In this document: piece by piece, positions 12,023 through 23,724 of the stretch
Position numbering within the stretch: position 1 is the stretch's first letter
Layout of the letters: each line of letters opens with the position of its first letter
NCBI GenBank assembly: GCA_017591395.1
Contig: WEDG01003326.1
Coordinates: forward strand, 101,001 to 165,000
DNA length: 64,000 nt
Reading direction: 5' to 3'
Source of the DNA: Schistocephalus solidus
Lineage: Eukaryota; Platyhelminthes; Cestoda; Diphyllobothriidea; Diphyllobothriidae
Translations under genes and position numbers: made by a program
The notes under the pieces: model-generated
Databases searched by the model: none
Seen by the model: only the letters and a program-made list of their open reading frames with translations
What the model was told of the DNA's origin: nothing

Positions 12023-15000
12023 GTGCGTTTCAGTACCTCTCCTCCGGAGTATTTTGTACTGCGTTTTGACTTTGCACCTTGCATTACTGGTTTATTTTTA
12101 GCCTTCTTTAAAGCAGTGCTTGTTTCAGGGGATAATACTGGTCGCCATGATTTATGTACTAGCTAATAGTCTCGATTCAACATAGCCATGCCACCCCGTC
12201 TTCTGTGATCGATTTCCGACTCTGGTTGCTTATAGACCTTGCATCTGTCGCCAAAATAACAGTAAACGGACCGTCCTCCTTATTTTGCACTTTTCTCACG
12301 ATTCGATGCATTTCGCAGTCTTCCATCATCAAGCTACAAGGGTACTTAAGAGCCTGTTCCAGCGTCTAACAAGAGCGTTATTATGACGCTCCTGATAATT
12401 TTATGTCTGGCGAAATCCACCACCACCACCAGCGGATTTCGAGTGTCAGGTGTCCAAGAACTATCTCTTGCTTTGTACGCAGTGCGTTGGTCCACTTTGT
12501 GAACGGAATACCGATGCGCAGATTTTAGTTTGGAGGGGAGCGAGGTGGCGCTAGGTGTAGGGCAGTGGTCCTGATCTTATAGGATGAAAATGTGCCGCAT
12601 CTACTCCCTCTCTTGCAGCGCTGTTTAGCAGGTGTGCGGCGTCTCATCAGAGACTAAACCTGCATTTCCTTTTGAAGATATCAACTTCCGGTTTTCTGCT
12701 TTGCTACTCTGTTCGCCATGGAAATGATAGCTTTATTGCTGACAACTCGGTCAAGGCCGATCCCTGGAGTGAGCACTTCGAGCACCTCCTTAACTTTGAT
12801 GAGCAACTACTCACACCCTCGCTATCCTCTGCACCCGAGTTTCATCCCTCACCAGCCTATGCAGTGTCGTGTGACCTCCCTTCCGAGGGAGACGTTACCG
12901 ATGCACCACAGAAGCTGCGCAACAACAAGGCGCCCGGAGACGACGGTATTCTTGCAGAAATCTTCAAGGCTTGTGTTGACACTGGCGCCCTGTCTCCATG
13001 AGGTGACTGAGCAAGCGTGGACAGGTGAAGTAGTTTCCAATGACTGGGGTTCGGGCGTCCTTGTGAGTAGTACCGCGGCATAAGCCCCATCGAAGTTGCT
13101 GCGAAGGTCTTCGCTATTCTTCTCAGATGGTTTCAGTCTGTACTTAGAGGAAGAGGCCCAACCAAACCGGATTCCAAGCTAAGCGTGAATGTGTGGACCA
13201 GATATTCACGCGCGTTTTGGAATTCCGCTATGGCTACCAGCAACCGACGGCCGTCTGCTTTGTTGAATTCACCGCTGTGTTCGATTCCCTCCATCGCGAG
13301 TCCCTGTGACGAATAATGGAAATAGATTGTGTGCCGGCCAAAATCATTGTCATGATCAAGGCCTACTGTCGCTCCGACCACTGCGCGAGTCCTTGTACAT
13401 AACGATTTCTCCCAGCCCTTCAATATGAGATCTGGTACTCGACAAGGTTGCATCCTGTCGCCCATTTCGCTCAACTACGCCATTGACTGGATTTTCGGGA
13501 GGGCTCAACACGGTTCTGACAGTGTGGAATTTGAACCTGGACGCCGCCTGATTGACTTAGACTACGCTGATGATATCGCCTTGCTAGCGTCAAGCATTGG
13601 TGATCTACAGCTGTGGTGTCACGGGTGAATGAGATCGCTACTTTGGTTGGCTTATCCATAAACACCGGTTAGATCAAATTGTTTTTGAGCTACATCCCTG
13701 GCCAGGAAAAGGCACCCCTCTGGACCAATGGCTGACAACTTGACGAAGTAGACGCTTTCAAATACCTCAGGGCGAAGATGCTGCCCAATGGACAGAGTAA
13801 GGATGACATTATCTCCCGAATCGACGCTGCTCGCCGGGTTTTCTTGATCCTTAGAAAGTACCCATGAATCCAAGGGGACATCTTCATTGCCACGAAGCAC
13901 CGTGCATCCGTCTGGTCGGTTCTGCTCTACGGTTGTGCATGCTGGGATTTGCGCGTGGAGGTCTTCGATCATCGCTGCCAGCGGACCATCCTTCGAGTGA
14001 AGTACACCGACTACATCTCAAACTAAGCAGTCTGCACTCGCTGCAGCATTATCATCAGGATATCTCAGGCCATCCGAGAAGGACAACTGAGGTGGTTTGG
14101 GCGCGTCGAAGAGTAGTTCAACTGAGAACCTGGCTCGATACGTTTCAGCAAGACATGGAAGCGGTGCTTGGACCTTCGGTATTTGGCATCCGTCACTGGA
14201 GAAAAGAATGGGTTGAGCTGTCCAGGTCTGCTGCCGCGAATCGTCACGCGTGGAGAGGTACAATACGTGACATCATGGAGGCCGGTTAGATCGGGCATAA
14301 TCGTAGCCGTGAGAAGTGCAAGTACTAGTTTTCTGTTGTTTTGATGTAGCCCTGCCTACATCAATTACCTTAAAGGGAGACTGACATATGGCAGCTGGAC
14401 ATGTTTATGTTTGAACTTATCGCAAAATCACAATAAACCCACAGGCACCTTCAACTATCATTGATTCGATCGGCGAAATGGCCTCTGGTGTGTCCCCGGT
14501 TAGTGCTGTGACTTGGGAAAATTTAATACCTCACCTGTAGCCGGTTTCAGATATCTCTAAAAAACTTCAAATATTTAGGATGCTATCTTAATTTTGGCCA
14601 CTGACGGAAGCAGTTCTTCAGTCAGACCATTGCTGTTGAGCGTTATAAGCCACAGGTTACCCGCGTTCGGTTACTGAATTGTCATTCTAAGCCTAGCAGC
14701 TGGACAACTTTACAGTAAAACTCTCCCAAATTACACATCAAAGTCCATGATAATAATGACTCAGGTCCAGGTAAACGAGATTTGCACAATACGGGTAGTT
14801 CGAGTTCAGATGTCTTTTTAAAATGGCCCCTATCGACTGCTTCCGCCCTGAGTGTCGGGTCATAACTTCTTTTAATGTTGTTTTACTTGAATACCTCGAC
14901 TGCAGACAATTTACCGCTTTTCTTTCAACTCCTTCCTTCAAGCCCTTATTTTTGTCTACGACTACTGGCCCTGCTCAACCACACTACAGTCGCTTCATCT

Positions 15001-18000
15001 GAGCGGTTCTCCCAAGTCGTCGAGCGTGCATCACTTTGCCCAATCAAGTAACTCCAGTAAGCCTTCTTTTGATACGTCTATTCTCATTTTGCGCAAGATC
15101 TTTGTGCGGACCTTTATTACCTGTCAAAAATATTAACTGTAGCATATCTGCCCTTGGGCGAGTTCGCGCCTTCATGTTGTAGCCTGTTTTATCTAGTATT
15201 ATTGCGGAACAGTAACTAGGCCGTAACATTTATCGATTCAAAAACAACCATACGTAGCCGCAAGTCTGCTAGTCCAACCAATAGTAGCATTGGCATCTGT
15301 CCTATCGAATCTGATAACGGTGTACTCCAATCAGCTATGAACGGTAGTGGATCTCTGGTTACCGCAACTGGCGGAGCTCCTCCTTATTGCAGAAACTGCC
15401 CTTATTCAATCACTCTCAACCAATGTAACTCAGCTAATTCGGGTTTTTTTCAAATGTACTCAATTATTGAATTTAGTTTACTTCGTGTTTGGTCATTCTG
15501 AAAAAAATGAATACCCTTCTTGCTCGCTCTGGGTAACATTCACTATGTCCTAATGCTGCTGACTCGAATCTTTTTGGAGGTAATGGATGTGCTGGTATGC
15601 TGTGACGCCCGATGGGTCTACAGCTTTCATGGTCGTCGACTGCTCATTTGTAAGAACAGAAAGCTTACTTGTTTCGCAGCTAACTTTCGCTAACGGCTGT
15701 TTTATCCTTCATCACTCATCAGGTAGCCCGCAGCCAAGTCACCAGGAAGGCTCCATCCTTCTGAAATTACTACCATCTCGACGTAAATCCACGTTTTCGA
15801 ACTTAACACTACGTGAGGTAGGGAAAGGATAACCACCCCCTGCAGCTATAACTGCAGTGCAACTGACAATCCATCAAAGTGATACATCTCTACGCGGCCC
15901 CGTCATTTTCAATACTAGGGATGTCAACTGGCTGGGAGACAGTAGCCGTGGGTGCGGAGGTCTTCGGCCGACTTTTACTTATCAGATGCATAGCGTAGCA
16001 CAACTGTTGTGGCCGGGGTCCACTCCCCAGCCTTAGCTTGTTTTTGAATAACTACCCAAAGGCTGCTCGGAAATCCTTTTTTAAACAGCAGAAACGCCTA
16101 TCGTATCATAGCCAGTCATGAGCTCTGCGGCCAGTATTGCCCCCAATGGTCCTTATTTGCCTATTTAGTATCCTCAGTGCCTACTTTTCAAACTGCCTTA
16201 TACCTTACGGCTAGCATAACAGCAATGACTCGTCTTTCCCCGTTGCGTTTTTCTAAATTTATTCTTAATCTTTTTGCGTTCTGTAGTGGCCTCTCACTAT
16301 TTCGGTCTTTTAATCAGAAGTATGCCCCAGTCCCTGTATATTAATTTTGAGGATGGCAACTATTTCTGCCATTCGACCCGCCCCCCAAACCAATTTTCGC
16401 TATGGAACCCCAAAGACCAGCGACACCACTTCGTCGATTCTATTTTTAAATGCTTGTTTTTTAATTTCTTAGTAAATTCCGTCCATCCTTGATTTCTAGG
16501 TGGCTGCACGATTCAAAAAACAATTTAAAACTTTTCCTGCTACTAAACCTGATTTTCATGCCATTTAAGTTGTTCATCATAGTTGTGGGTTTCTCTTGCC
16601 TCGGTAAATTCAGACGAATCTCCAAAATTGGATCTGTTGCCAGAGAAGACTGCTTGGATGTATTTGGTGCAGTTGACACAGGCACTCCGATTTACGCACA
16701 AGCAGGCCAATCGTAGCATCGGTATGCTGCATCCAAGCAAAATACTGGTACAGGATCGAAACAGGTCAGCAGCACAAACCTGCCTTTCTGTTTTATTTCT
16801 CGGTCTCGTCATATGTTTATGTGTCATTCAAGTAACCGTTTTCAAAGTCGTTCGGTGGTTTTGCGGCGGGGAGGCGGTGGACGAAGCTGTTTTTCGGTAA
16901 CTTCAATGTCGTTTTTCCCTCTTTGGTTGAAGCCAATTAACTCATCCACGTTGACATATCAACCGTTCAACTTTATTACTGTGTCTACTGCAATTACAAC
17001 AGTAGCGAGTATAATAATGTATAAATGCATATGTTGTAGTCCGTTCACCGCCAACGTCGGCGCTTGTTTGTTGTAAATAACCGTAACAGTAAGTGTACCA
17101 GGATTGACCTCTGTGTTCTAAGCTAAAATCCCAGCATTACATGCCAACTAATGTGTTTCAGGGCATAGACTGGAGGAAACGTTTTAGCTATCCTTTCTAG
17201 ATTCGAAGAGGAAGGCCCCGAAAACTCGCTAAAATACCCTTGTCAAGTAATCGCATTACATTGCAATTTGTCATTTTTATGTTAATTCCTTGTGTTATTT
17301 CATGTTGTTACAGGCTTCTAATCAATTGTTTCGGGCTGAGAGACATTTTGACCCACAATCCTGCCGCGGACACAGTAGCCCAAGAAAAGGTTGTCTTTTT
17401 TGAAGGTTCTTTTATTTCTGGTCTTTGTAAACTACGTTGAACACAAATCAGATTTCTGCCGCAGTTCGCTGTTAGTGATTATTTTGGAGCAAGCATCCCT
17501 CCATCTTTAAAAAATAACTGCATTGCTCGTCCATAACAATTCGATTTGGTAGACAACGCTTGGCATTCTCGTGAAACCTGTAACTCGGCTAATGATGTAT
17601 TTTGAGTGAAGATCGTACCTACCCTTATTACTTGTAGCTTCTATCTTGCCCTGCGCCCTGCCTGACCCACGTTTTCTTCGGTGGGGTGTGAGCATATCCC
17701 TCGGAGACTTCGCCAAATAATTGACCAAGATTCTGAGTGCGGAGCTCGCGGTCGGATTAGCTTTATCTTAAAGCAAAAGGCGAATTAGAAATAGCACTCA
17801 CCAGGCTGTTCCTTTACCAAATTTATGCCCTTTAATAGCTAACAAGCGCTCCAAGTTACAATTTTCTAATCTCCTTTTTATGAACCCACCCAAAAGTGAT
17901 CTTCATCTAAACTAGTATTATTTTTTGGCAGCTCGCGGACTTCGTTGCTTTGGGAAAACTCATGCTTACTGTGATATTTGGCACGACCTCGGCGATTCAG

Positions 18001-21000
18001 GTGAGCTGCATACTCTAGTTAAGCTTGGCAAGAGGTTCTCCTAAAATTTATGATTGCCTTCTCTCATATATTATTTTCCGTGGTTGACAAACTTAGTTGT
18101 CTGCTTTTGGTCTCATCTGAATTTCCGTCATCATTTTTTTACTGTTTTTGCACGTATTTGTCATGCCAGCGACCTAACGCAATTCAACTCATCTCGCAAG
18201 TCTACAAAAAGGAGTTGGCGAATCTCATCAGTGACCTCCTGGCTGGCACATTCGCCTCAGTGGATACCCTGACCATGGTTACCGCGCCCTACGCCTACGA
18301 TCACCTGGCCTCTCTGTATTCCTTTAATGACTTCCTTGAACAGCAGCTGCTGAGGGTGCGTCGCTTCACCCTTTCCTTTGGATGTTCAAGTTCTGGTAGA
18401 ACCTCCGCTGTTTTTTCACTCACATTCGACAATTTTACGTTATTATAGCGTGTTTCATGCCCTAATGAGTACTGATCACAAATCCGAATCAGCTGTAAAA
18501 TATGTCTTTATTGCGAAAGTTGAATCTTAATTTAATGAGCAACACATAAATCATTAATATCGGGTAGGGTTGCCACATCCAAATGCCCTTGATGTAAATG
18601 CAGTGAAAGTCCGCGATTTTTCTTTAAAATCAAAATCTTCCTGTCTAACCAAGTCCTCTGGATTTGCTGTGTGTGCGTACTTATATTCTGATAAACTTAA
18701 TTTTCCTGGTGATTGACGGTTTGTGATCGCACCCAGCCTGAATAAGTCACCGATAAGCTGGCCATTCTTCGGAATGTATTGGTGAATCTGCTTCTACTTC
18801 ACGTTCCATGACGGGGATAAACATCACTGCATCTCGGTACCTGGACACACTAATGCGTGAGCCGTTGCTGTGCTAATTCTCTGCTGGATTGCCATAGTTT
18901 TCTTTGGCAGTAGCATCTCCATCTAAAAGTCTGCCACGATTGCCCTGCAAACCTAGTCTTGTTTATTTTTATTGGGTTTTCCGGTGTTCTGTTCAACTTC
19001 TCTCTCCCAGCGATAGATACCATTTCGGAGCAACCTTCCCGGCAGTAATTGAACCATTCAACCACAGTATTTGTACGCTTTGGCACTTCTTGCAGTGGAA
19101 TTGTGTTTCTCCAGACATAAACTACATCTAAGCTTTCACAGAGCGTCAAATTACACTGGAGTCTTCCGTTCTTATCACAATGGCAACCTTTCTTCAACAC
19201 TCCCATGCCAGCGCACTCTCTCCGCGGACCTTTTTGTTCATGAACATCACCAGTCCATTTCCTCTTCGAAGGGACTACATCGGAGGAGATATCGTGACAC
19301 CGCTTCTTCGCTGTGCATCATGCTTCAGTATGAAACTCTTATAACAACATTTTGAAGGGTACGCTGAAGTAGGGAACAAAGATGAAGGCAAAAATCACGC
19401 TAGAATAACACCGAAAATGTTACTCCTTAGTGTCTCGGTGCTGTCCCGACTCTTGCACTGTTGACCTTAAAAGTAGGCGCGCTGTCATGTGAGGTCCAAA
19501 TGGGCGCTACATAGACTGCGCGGTTGTGTTAGGGCCCACAGGTAGTAGCCCCCAAACGTTTTACCTGCGTTAGATGGAGATTTATGCCTCACCGTCACCT
19601 GAGCTCAATCTTACCCGCCCCCTGCCCCCGACAGGCCACTGGGACATGGAAGTTGAATGAGGGGTGGGCTCGAATCAAACATTTTTTTACTAACAAAAGT
19701 GGCCTGACGAGCATTTATCGACAGCTAGCGTATGTCTCCAACTTGACTTTTTCAATGGGAATTTTCGCAACTGAATATTCATTTGTCGTTCTGCACAGAG
19801 AGGTGTTCTTCGGGTTGGCCTAAAAGCCACACTCCAAGTCACACCGACTTGTACATGGATTGAAGCATGCTACGGAATATTCAGGATACTAGAGAAGGAA
19901 CTATCGTAGTCAGGCTTATCACTTCTGCACGTTGCTCGTGTTCCTGGGAGATGCCGTTACTCCCCACAGAACAGCACATTCTAGGCCTCTCTTTTTGCTT
20001 TTACCCTAAAATTGTCGGAGCTGTTTTTCTGATCGGTTGCATTCTTCTCATTACGGTTTTTCTAAAGTTCGCCTACTGCCGTAGCTCGGTAATTTTGCAA
20101 AGAGCAGAATCAGGCACGTATGCAACCGCTTCTCTCCTGCCAGTCGGACAACTTCGTGCTTGTGAGCTGTCGTTCTGCCAGTTCATTCATTCCCTCCCCT
20201 CACCCGTCCTGAGGCCTTTCTGTGGTGAATTTGTTCATGCCTCCTGTTCACCCCTTTTCTCATGCTTCGTTGACCTAGAAACACGCCTGTCGAAAGCGTT
20301 GGTCATCCCGAGACTGTACACTGCTTTTCTTCGCGAAAAGAATTGAGCTTAATGCAAAGTTTCATCTGAAAACAAGCAGTCTGCGATTTCTGCTTCACTC
20401 CATACCCACTAAATGTAACGAACTTCAATCCTCCTCGAATGTCCCTGCTTGCTCCTCCGAGGTTGATTTTCCAACGATTCATTCATGTAGGGCCGCCTAT
20501 TTGATGCGGCAATGGTAGAGCCTGAGTGGTGCCATTATCAACGACGACGGGTAGTTTTTATATTTAACACCCTATTAGCTGGTTAACCCGACATTTATCA
20601 TTACCATCATTACCGGATTGTGTTGAGTCTGTGTGCTCTCGCATCCCAAAGTTTTTTCCCCTCCCTAGGCCCTGCCTCTTAAGGTCCTCCCTCCGTAATG
20701 CGTCGTGTTTTTTTCGCCACATAGGAAATGGAATGTGAGCGCCTTTTCCGTCTCATTTGCAAACTGAACTCTGTTGTGGAACGAAATGAGTAAGTTATTG
20801 TTGGTCTTGTTTATCGGGGTGAGTCAGACATATTTGTAAAGCCCTAGTGTATGCTTGCGTGACGAAGAGTATTCCATCTGGTACGTTTCCCATCAACACA
20901 TGGTGCATGCTGCCCTAGAAGGGCTGCAGTACTTTATTTTGCAAAATCAAAAAGGTAACGTCTCCGCCATTCCTGAAACTCCTGCTTACATGGTTGCAGC

Positions 21001-22918
21001 TTACTTTCTTCGGATAAAAACTTGGGTCTGACTATGGGCAGAAGAAGAAGAAGAGGTGATCACTGGAAAATGGTGTTTATTGGGCTGACGTTTCGAATTC
21101 TCTCTCGAACCCATCATCAGAGACAGTTCCAGAAAAGGGTACTTGAGGCACAAATTGCGCAGTCTTTAAAGGGCGTGGTTGCAGTCCTCGTGTTCATCGC
21201 TGGAGGTTGTAGTTGATGCGATGGCTGCTTTTTGGTTCGTACCCGAGTCGCTAATTGCCGTGATTTCATCCCCGTTGTCGATACCTGGCGTGACAATTAC
21301 TCGGCAATTTGGCTCAATGTTACCTAGACTACTGGTCACCCACATCCTCCTCGTGTGGCTAACAATTTTGCTCAGAAAAAATCGCAACACAGAATATGAA
21401 GCTGCGAGATAATTGTGCTTATTAATCGACTGTGGGCAAGTTCGAGCCCCTTATGTATGCAGTGAGCATGCGGCAAAACGTCTTGAGCGAGAGCATGTCT
21501 GAGTCGGCCCTGAAGTTGACTGGTCATTTTAGATAGCTGTGATTGGTCGCGAACCAGACTACCACTGGTATGTGCGAGATGTACGGCGTTGCAGTAGACG
21601 CCCGGAATAGAGTCGCTACTTGTTCCAAGTATTTAGACAAAACTGAACTATAACCAGTCCCCAACCCCCGGAAATCCATACGTGTATGGTTGCTATATTT
21701 GATTTTGTTGTATACATTTGGTTATCGACCTCGAAGCTTCTAATTTTGACAGTAGAGTCATCGTATGCATTTCCTGGAATACACTGATTCAGCCCATGGT
21801 TGGCTATCTGCCCTCAAAATGATACATTCGAAAGTATGCTTACCTAAACTACTTGTTTAATGGCAGTTTGTGCCATGAAGCGGCAGAAACAGAAATCGTG
21901 GTACCTTTATTTGGCAACATCATGGGGATTTACCTCTATTGATATGTTACATTATTTAGTCACAATTACATATGGTTATACAGATATGACTCGATACTTA
22001 AACGATAGCAGGACAAGCACAGTTTACAAATGTGCGCATTATTATTGGGGTTGATTTCGCCATTGCCGTTCTCGCAGGTATCACGAGCGGCATTCAAAAA
22101 TGACTTCAATGTGTTGGGGGTTACCGCTTTCATGAAATACAGTGCGGTCTTGGGTTTGGCTTCAGTTGGAATGGTTATACTTTAGTCGTACCCTTTATTT
22201 AGTTATTATTACCACTCCTCCCCCTTCCTTGTCCCTTTCTGGTTTTCTTGTGATGGAATTTCGGGCGTACATTTCATAGCGTGAAACGTCCAGACCGCTC
22301 GGCACCCGCGTGGTCAGAAACCGGAGATCGGTACATGTTGAAACTCTTCCGAGACTTCGTCTTCCACCAGGTTGACCAATGTGGCGCTGCTCATCTGGAC
22401 CTGGCACACATCGTTAACTCCCTAAACAAGGTAGGCCCTGCTCCTGTCCGTCGTCCATACACCCCCTCCATTGAACATGTCTTACCCTGCGTTATCCTCG
22501 ATACTCTGGCCTTGAGTAAACACTGATGGCCTGTGGTATAATCATCTCCAATGTGTCTGGGCAGTCTCACTTCTCATTAAAAAGTATCTTTTCACTATCC
22601 CCCTCTCCCCTACAGGTGGAATCTGCCTCGCCAGAAAAGCTCTGCCTTGTGAGTCGGGATGGCCAGCGGGTAATCATCGCCAGCTTTGCGGAGGTACGTC
22701 AATGGCTGGACAACAGTTTTGCCACCCTCGTGGAGGAACACAGACGGAGCCTGTTTGAACAACAAATGGATCAGCAGCGTCAACTAGACCAGAGCGTTGC
22801 CGCCGGGGAGGCTGTGGACGGCACAACAGCGGTTGGGCCAACCCTCGAGGGCGCGATTTCGCTGACTGTTACCAATACCTCCTCGGGCGTTGCCGAAGAT
22901 TCGAAGGAAGCCGCCTAA
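11744..22918 (+). CDS. PAN3: PAN3, PAN2-PAN3 deadenylation complex subunit (C-terminal nine exons)
   Basis: PAN3 is the regulatory subunit of the cytoplasmic PAN2-PAN3 poly(A) nuclease. It binds poly(A)-binding protein and RNA, recruits PAN2, and its pseudokinase and C-terminal knob contact GW182 proteins. Nine exons join in phase to about 460 codons that follow the family order: end of linker and N-lobe ([21 protein letters not shown]), SLIFVYDY strand, [14 protein letters not shown] helix, the degenerate catalytic loop ([10 protein letters not shown] where an active kinase has HRD), [11 protein letters not shown] helix, the C-lobe, a coiled coil and the knob ([21 protein letters not shown]). 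Lack of the HRD motif is normal for PAN3. Exons: 11744-12022, 14943-15056, 16614-16764, 17314-17389, 17932-18000, 18170-18355, 20725-20789, 22280-22430, 22616-22918. The N-terminal CCCH finger and PAM2 part is not seen. No stop or frameshift interrupts the joined frame, so the gene looks intact. Identification is by alignment from memory to animal PAN3. Confidence 0.93.
12023..14942. other. PAN3 intron a, containing a LINE
   Basis: 2.9 kb intron. Apart from the LINE at 12672-14330 I recognise nothing in it. The acceptor is the sequence ccttcaag at 14935-14942. Confidence 0.75.
12672..14330 (+). mobile_element. Non-LTR retrotransposon fragment (second LINE family), broken RT
   Basis: Plus-strand frames spell an ordered but frameshifted reverse transcriptase: [31 protein letters not shown], then [18 protein letters not shown], then [12 protein letters not shown] with the catalytic YADD at 13562-13573, then [12 protein letters not shown] thumb sequence, and finally [20 protein letters not shown] with [10 protein letters not shown] before a stop at 14289. 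These are motifs of LINE reverse transcriptases. The endonuclease is missing, so the copy is 5'-truncated. It differs from the zinc-finger LINE family (copies A-D) and lies in a PAN3 intron in the gene's own orientation. Confidence 0.85.
14943..15056 (+). CDS. PAN3: PAN3 exon b (SLIFVYDY strand)
   Basis: Starting at 14943 with CC joined to the T left by exon a, it reads [20 protein letters not shown] followed by a serine-rich loop. This matches the SLVFAYDFHAGGETM segment of PAN3. I took the donor at CTCCA/gtaagc; CAATCAA/gtaact nine bases earlier gives the same phase. The loop is shorter than in vertebrates and its sequence differs. The exon was located by phase plus the FVYDY motif and is too short to stand out otherwise. 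Confidence 0.8.
15057..16613. other. PAN3 intron b
   Basis: 1.56 kb intron without a recognised feature. Small open frames (15347-15553, 15587-15832, 16274-16492) match no family I know. Confidence 0.7.
16614..16764 (+). CDS. PAN3: PAN3 exon c (C-lobe start, degenerate catalytic loop)
   Basis: Acceptor aaattcag ends at 16613, donor AACAG/gtcagc at 16765. It encodes [20 protein letters not shown], then [20 protein letters not shown] and [10 protein letters not shown], matching LLPESLIWAYIVQLSSALR and CRVMDPTKILI of animal PAN3. Both intron phases agree with the neighbours. Confidence 0.95.
17314..17389 (+). CDS. PAN3: PAN3 exon d
   Basis: Acceptor gttacag ends at 17313. The first base completes the Arg codon begun in exon c, giving [15 protein letters not shown], then [11 protein letters not shown], which corresponds to RLRVNCVGVFDVLTFD and the following variable loop. 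The donor AAAAG/gttgtc is weak beyond the GT. Confidence 0.9.
17932..18000 (+). CDS. PAN3: PAN3 exon e
   Basis: A 69-base phase-0 exon between ttggcag and gtgagc. It encodes [20 protein letters not shown] with AIQ, matching QADLVSLGKVVLALACNS. Too short to show as a long open frame. Confidence 0.95.
18170..18355 (+). CDS. PAN3: PAN3 exon f (C-lobe end, start of coiled coil)
   Basis: Phase-0 exon between atgccag and gtgcgt. It encodes [20 protein letters not shown], then [17 protein letters not shown] and [20 protein letters not shown]. It matches the YSSDLKNLILYLLT and ARFYTQLDAAQMRNDVIEEDL region leading into the PAN3 coiled coil that makes the asymmetric homodimer. Confidence 0.95.
18356..20724. 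other. PAN3 intron f
   Basis: 2.4 kb intron. It contains an open frame of 159 codons at 19867-20346 with one hydrophobic segment, but it has no splice-compatible or family evidence and I do not call it a gene. Confidence 0.7.
20725..20789 (+). CDS. PAN3: PAN3 exon g (coiled coil to knob)
   Basis: 65-base exon between ccacatag and gtaagt. It encodes [20 protein letters not shown] plus N and two bases of the next codon, matching VQNGRLFRLLAKLGTINERP. It continues the coiled coil started in exon f. Confidence 0.95.
20790..22279. other. PAN3 intron g
   Basis: 1.5 kb intron. It contains the half hairpin repeat at 21028-21190; the rest is unrecognised. Acceptor atttcatag at 22271-22279. Confidence 0.7.
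21028..21190 (+). repeat. Half copy of a hairpin-type repeat (related to 61383-61555)
   Basis: A GAAGAAGAAG lead-in followed by TTGGGCTGACGTTTCGAATT and AACCCATCATCAGAGACAG resembles the hairpin element at 61383-61555 (there TTGGTTTGACGTCTTGGATT and AACCCAAATCAGAGACGG). Here only one arm is present. The element lies in PAN3 intron g. Confidence 0.55.
22280..22430 (+). CDS. PAN3: PAN3 exon h (C-terminal knob)
   Basis: The first base completes GAC, followed by [49 protein letters not shown] and K. This is nearly residue-for-residue the PAN3 knob ([21 protein letters not shown]) and is the best-conserved exon here. Donor AACAAG/gtaggc. Confidence 0.98.
22616..22918 (+). CDS. PAN3: PAN3 exon i (last exon, extended tail)
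   Basis: Acceptor cccctacag at 22607-22615. It encodes [20 protein letters not shown], then [17 protein letters not shown], matching PEKISLISRDEKSVLV and the CFENTF helix that ends vertebrate PAN3. The frame then continues for about 60 residues, with a Gln-rich helix ([15 protein letters not shown]) and a small-residue and acidic tail, to TAA at 22916-22918. The tail has no counterpart in the vertebrate protein. Confidence 0.95.
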   Translation: MESASPEKLCLVSRDGQRVIIASFAEVRQWLDNSFATLVEEHRRSLFEQQMDQQRQLDQSVAAGEAVDGTTAVGPTLEGAISLTVTNTSSGVAEDSKEAA

Positions 22919-22948
22919 GGTAGGACAAGGTAGGTGGGTTCGCACGTG

Positions 22949-23600
22949 TACGAGGGCGTACCCAAAACCGAGCATTAGTTTTTAATATAAGGTAATATCT
23001 GAAAAAAAATTAATCCCCTTCAAAATACTGTCTAACGTGTTTGCCATGGCCTCGAGGCATTTTTTATATTCTTCTGAACTAAAACGGTTAAATGCTTCCA
23101 ATGATATTTTAAGCTCTTCTAAGTTATTAAAAAGCTTTCGCTTTTGGTTTTTCTTAATTCTGGGGAATAAGAAGTCGCAGGCGAATAAATCGGGCGAGTA
23201 AACGGGTGGGGTAAGAAACCGTTGTCATACCTTTTTTTTTAGCAAAAACGGTTTATTTTGATCGCTGTGTGGGCAGACGCATTGTCATGCCGAAGCACAC
23301 AGACTCGATTGCCAAAATTAAGGTAATTATTTTCGCCCTGCCTCACGCAACCACTTCAGCACTTCCAGATAGTAATGCTACTTAACTGTGCTGCCGTGAA
23401 AAACAATTTCAACGTGAAAAACTCCTTTGAAGTCGAAAAACCATCCATCATGGACGCGTAGCTCCTTAAAGTTTGTCAACACAAAAATCGCCGAGAGCCT
23501 TGGAAGAGAATTTAATAAAACTGTCCCTCTCTCTACTGCGATGGTTTCCAATGAACTTTACTTGGTTAACTGAGCAGTAAGCATGTCTAGTAAAGGAGGA
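22949..23600 (-). mobile_element. Mariner-type transposon remnant directly downstream of PAN3
   Basis: Read on the minus strand, 23160-23215 encodes PPVYSPDLFACDFLFP, the mariner PPYSPDLAPxDFFLFP block containing the third catalytic Asp, followed by RIKKNQKRKLFNNLEELK. At 22949 the + strand begins TACGAGGGCGTACCC, like a mariner terminal repeat. The other terminal repeat was not found. Compared with 7985-8770 there is an internal deletion near 23450. On the + strand it carries AATAAA at 23184-23189 and 23514-23519, which could serve PAN3 as polyadenylation signals. Confidence 0.75.
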
Positions 23601-23724
23601 GGAGCCGGAGATAATAATTGTCTCTAATCAGCTATGCAGACTGAGAGCATGTTTTTTTGTGGTGTTGAGTGTGATCATGTGAGGTGCATAGGCTGATGAG
23701 GAGAGATGTAGTGTTGTCCTATAG

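Noticed and set aside
12023..12166. Possible direct continuation of PAN3 exon a (EYFVLRFDF in another frame)
   Set aside because: It would need an intron of about 11 bases and the phase does not fit; exon b at 14943 matches the family better and in phase.
19867..20346. 159-codon frame with a hydrophobic segment in PAN3 intron f
   Set aside because: No recognisable family, no fitting splice signals, and the PAN3 frame already joins exon f to exon g in phase across it.
23693..23720. CTGATGAG as a hammerhead core
   Set aside because: No GAAA box or stem follows at a suitable distance; the same holds for the CTGATGAG inside the LINE RT at 26238 and 58431.
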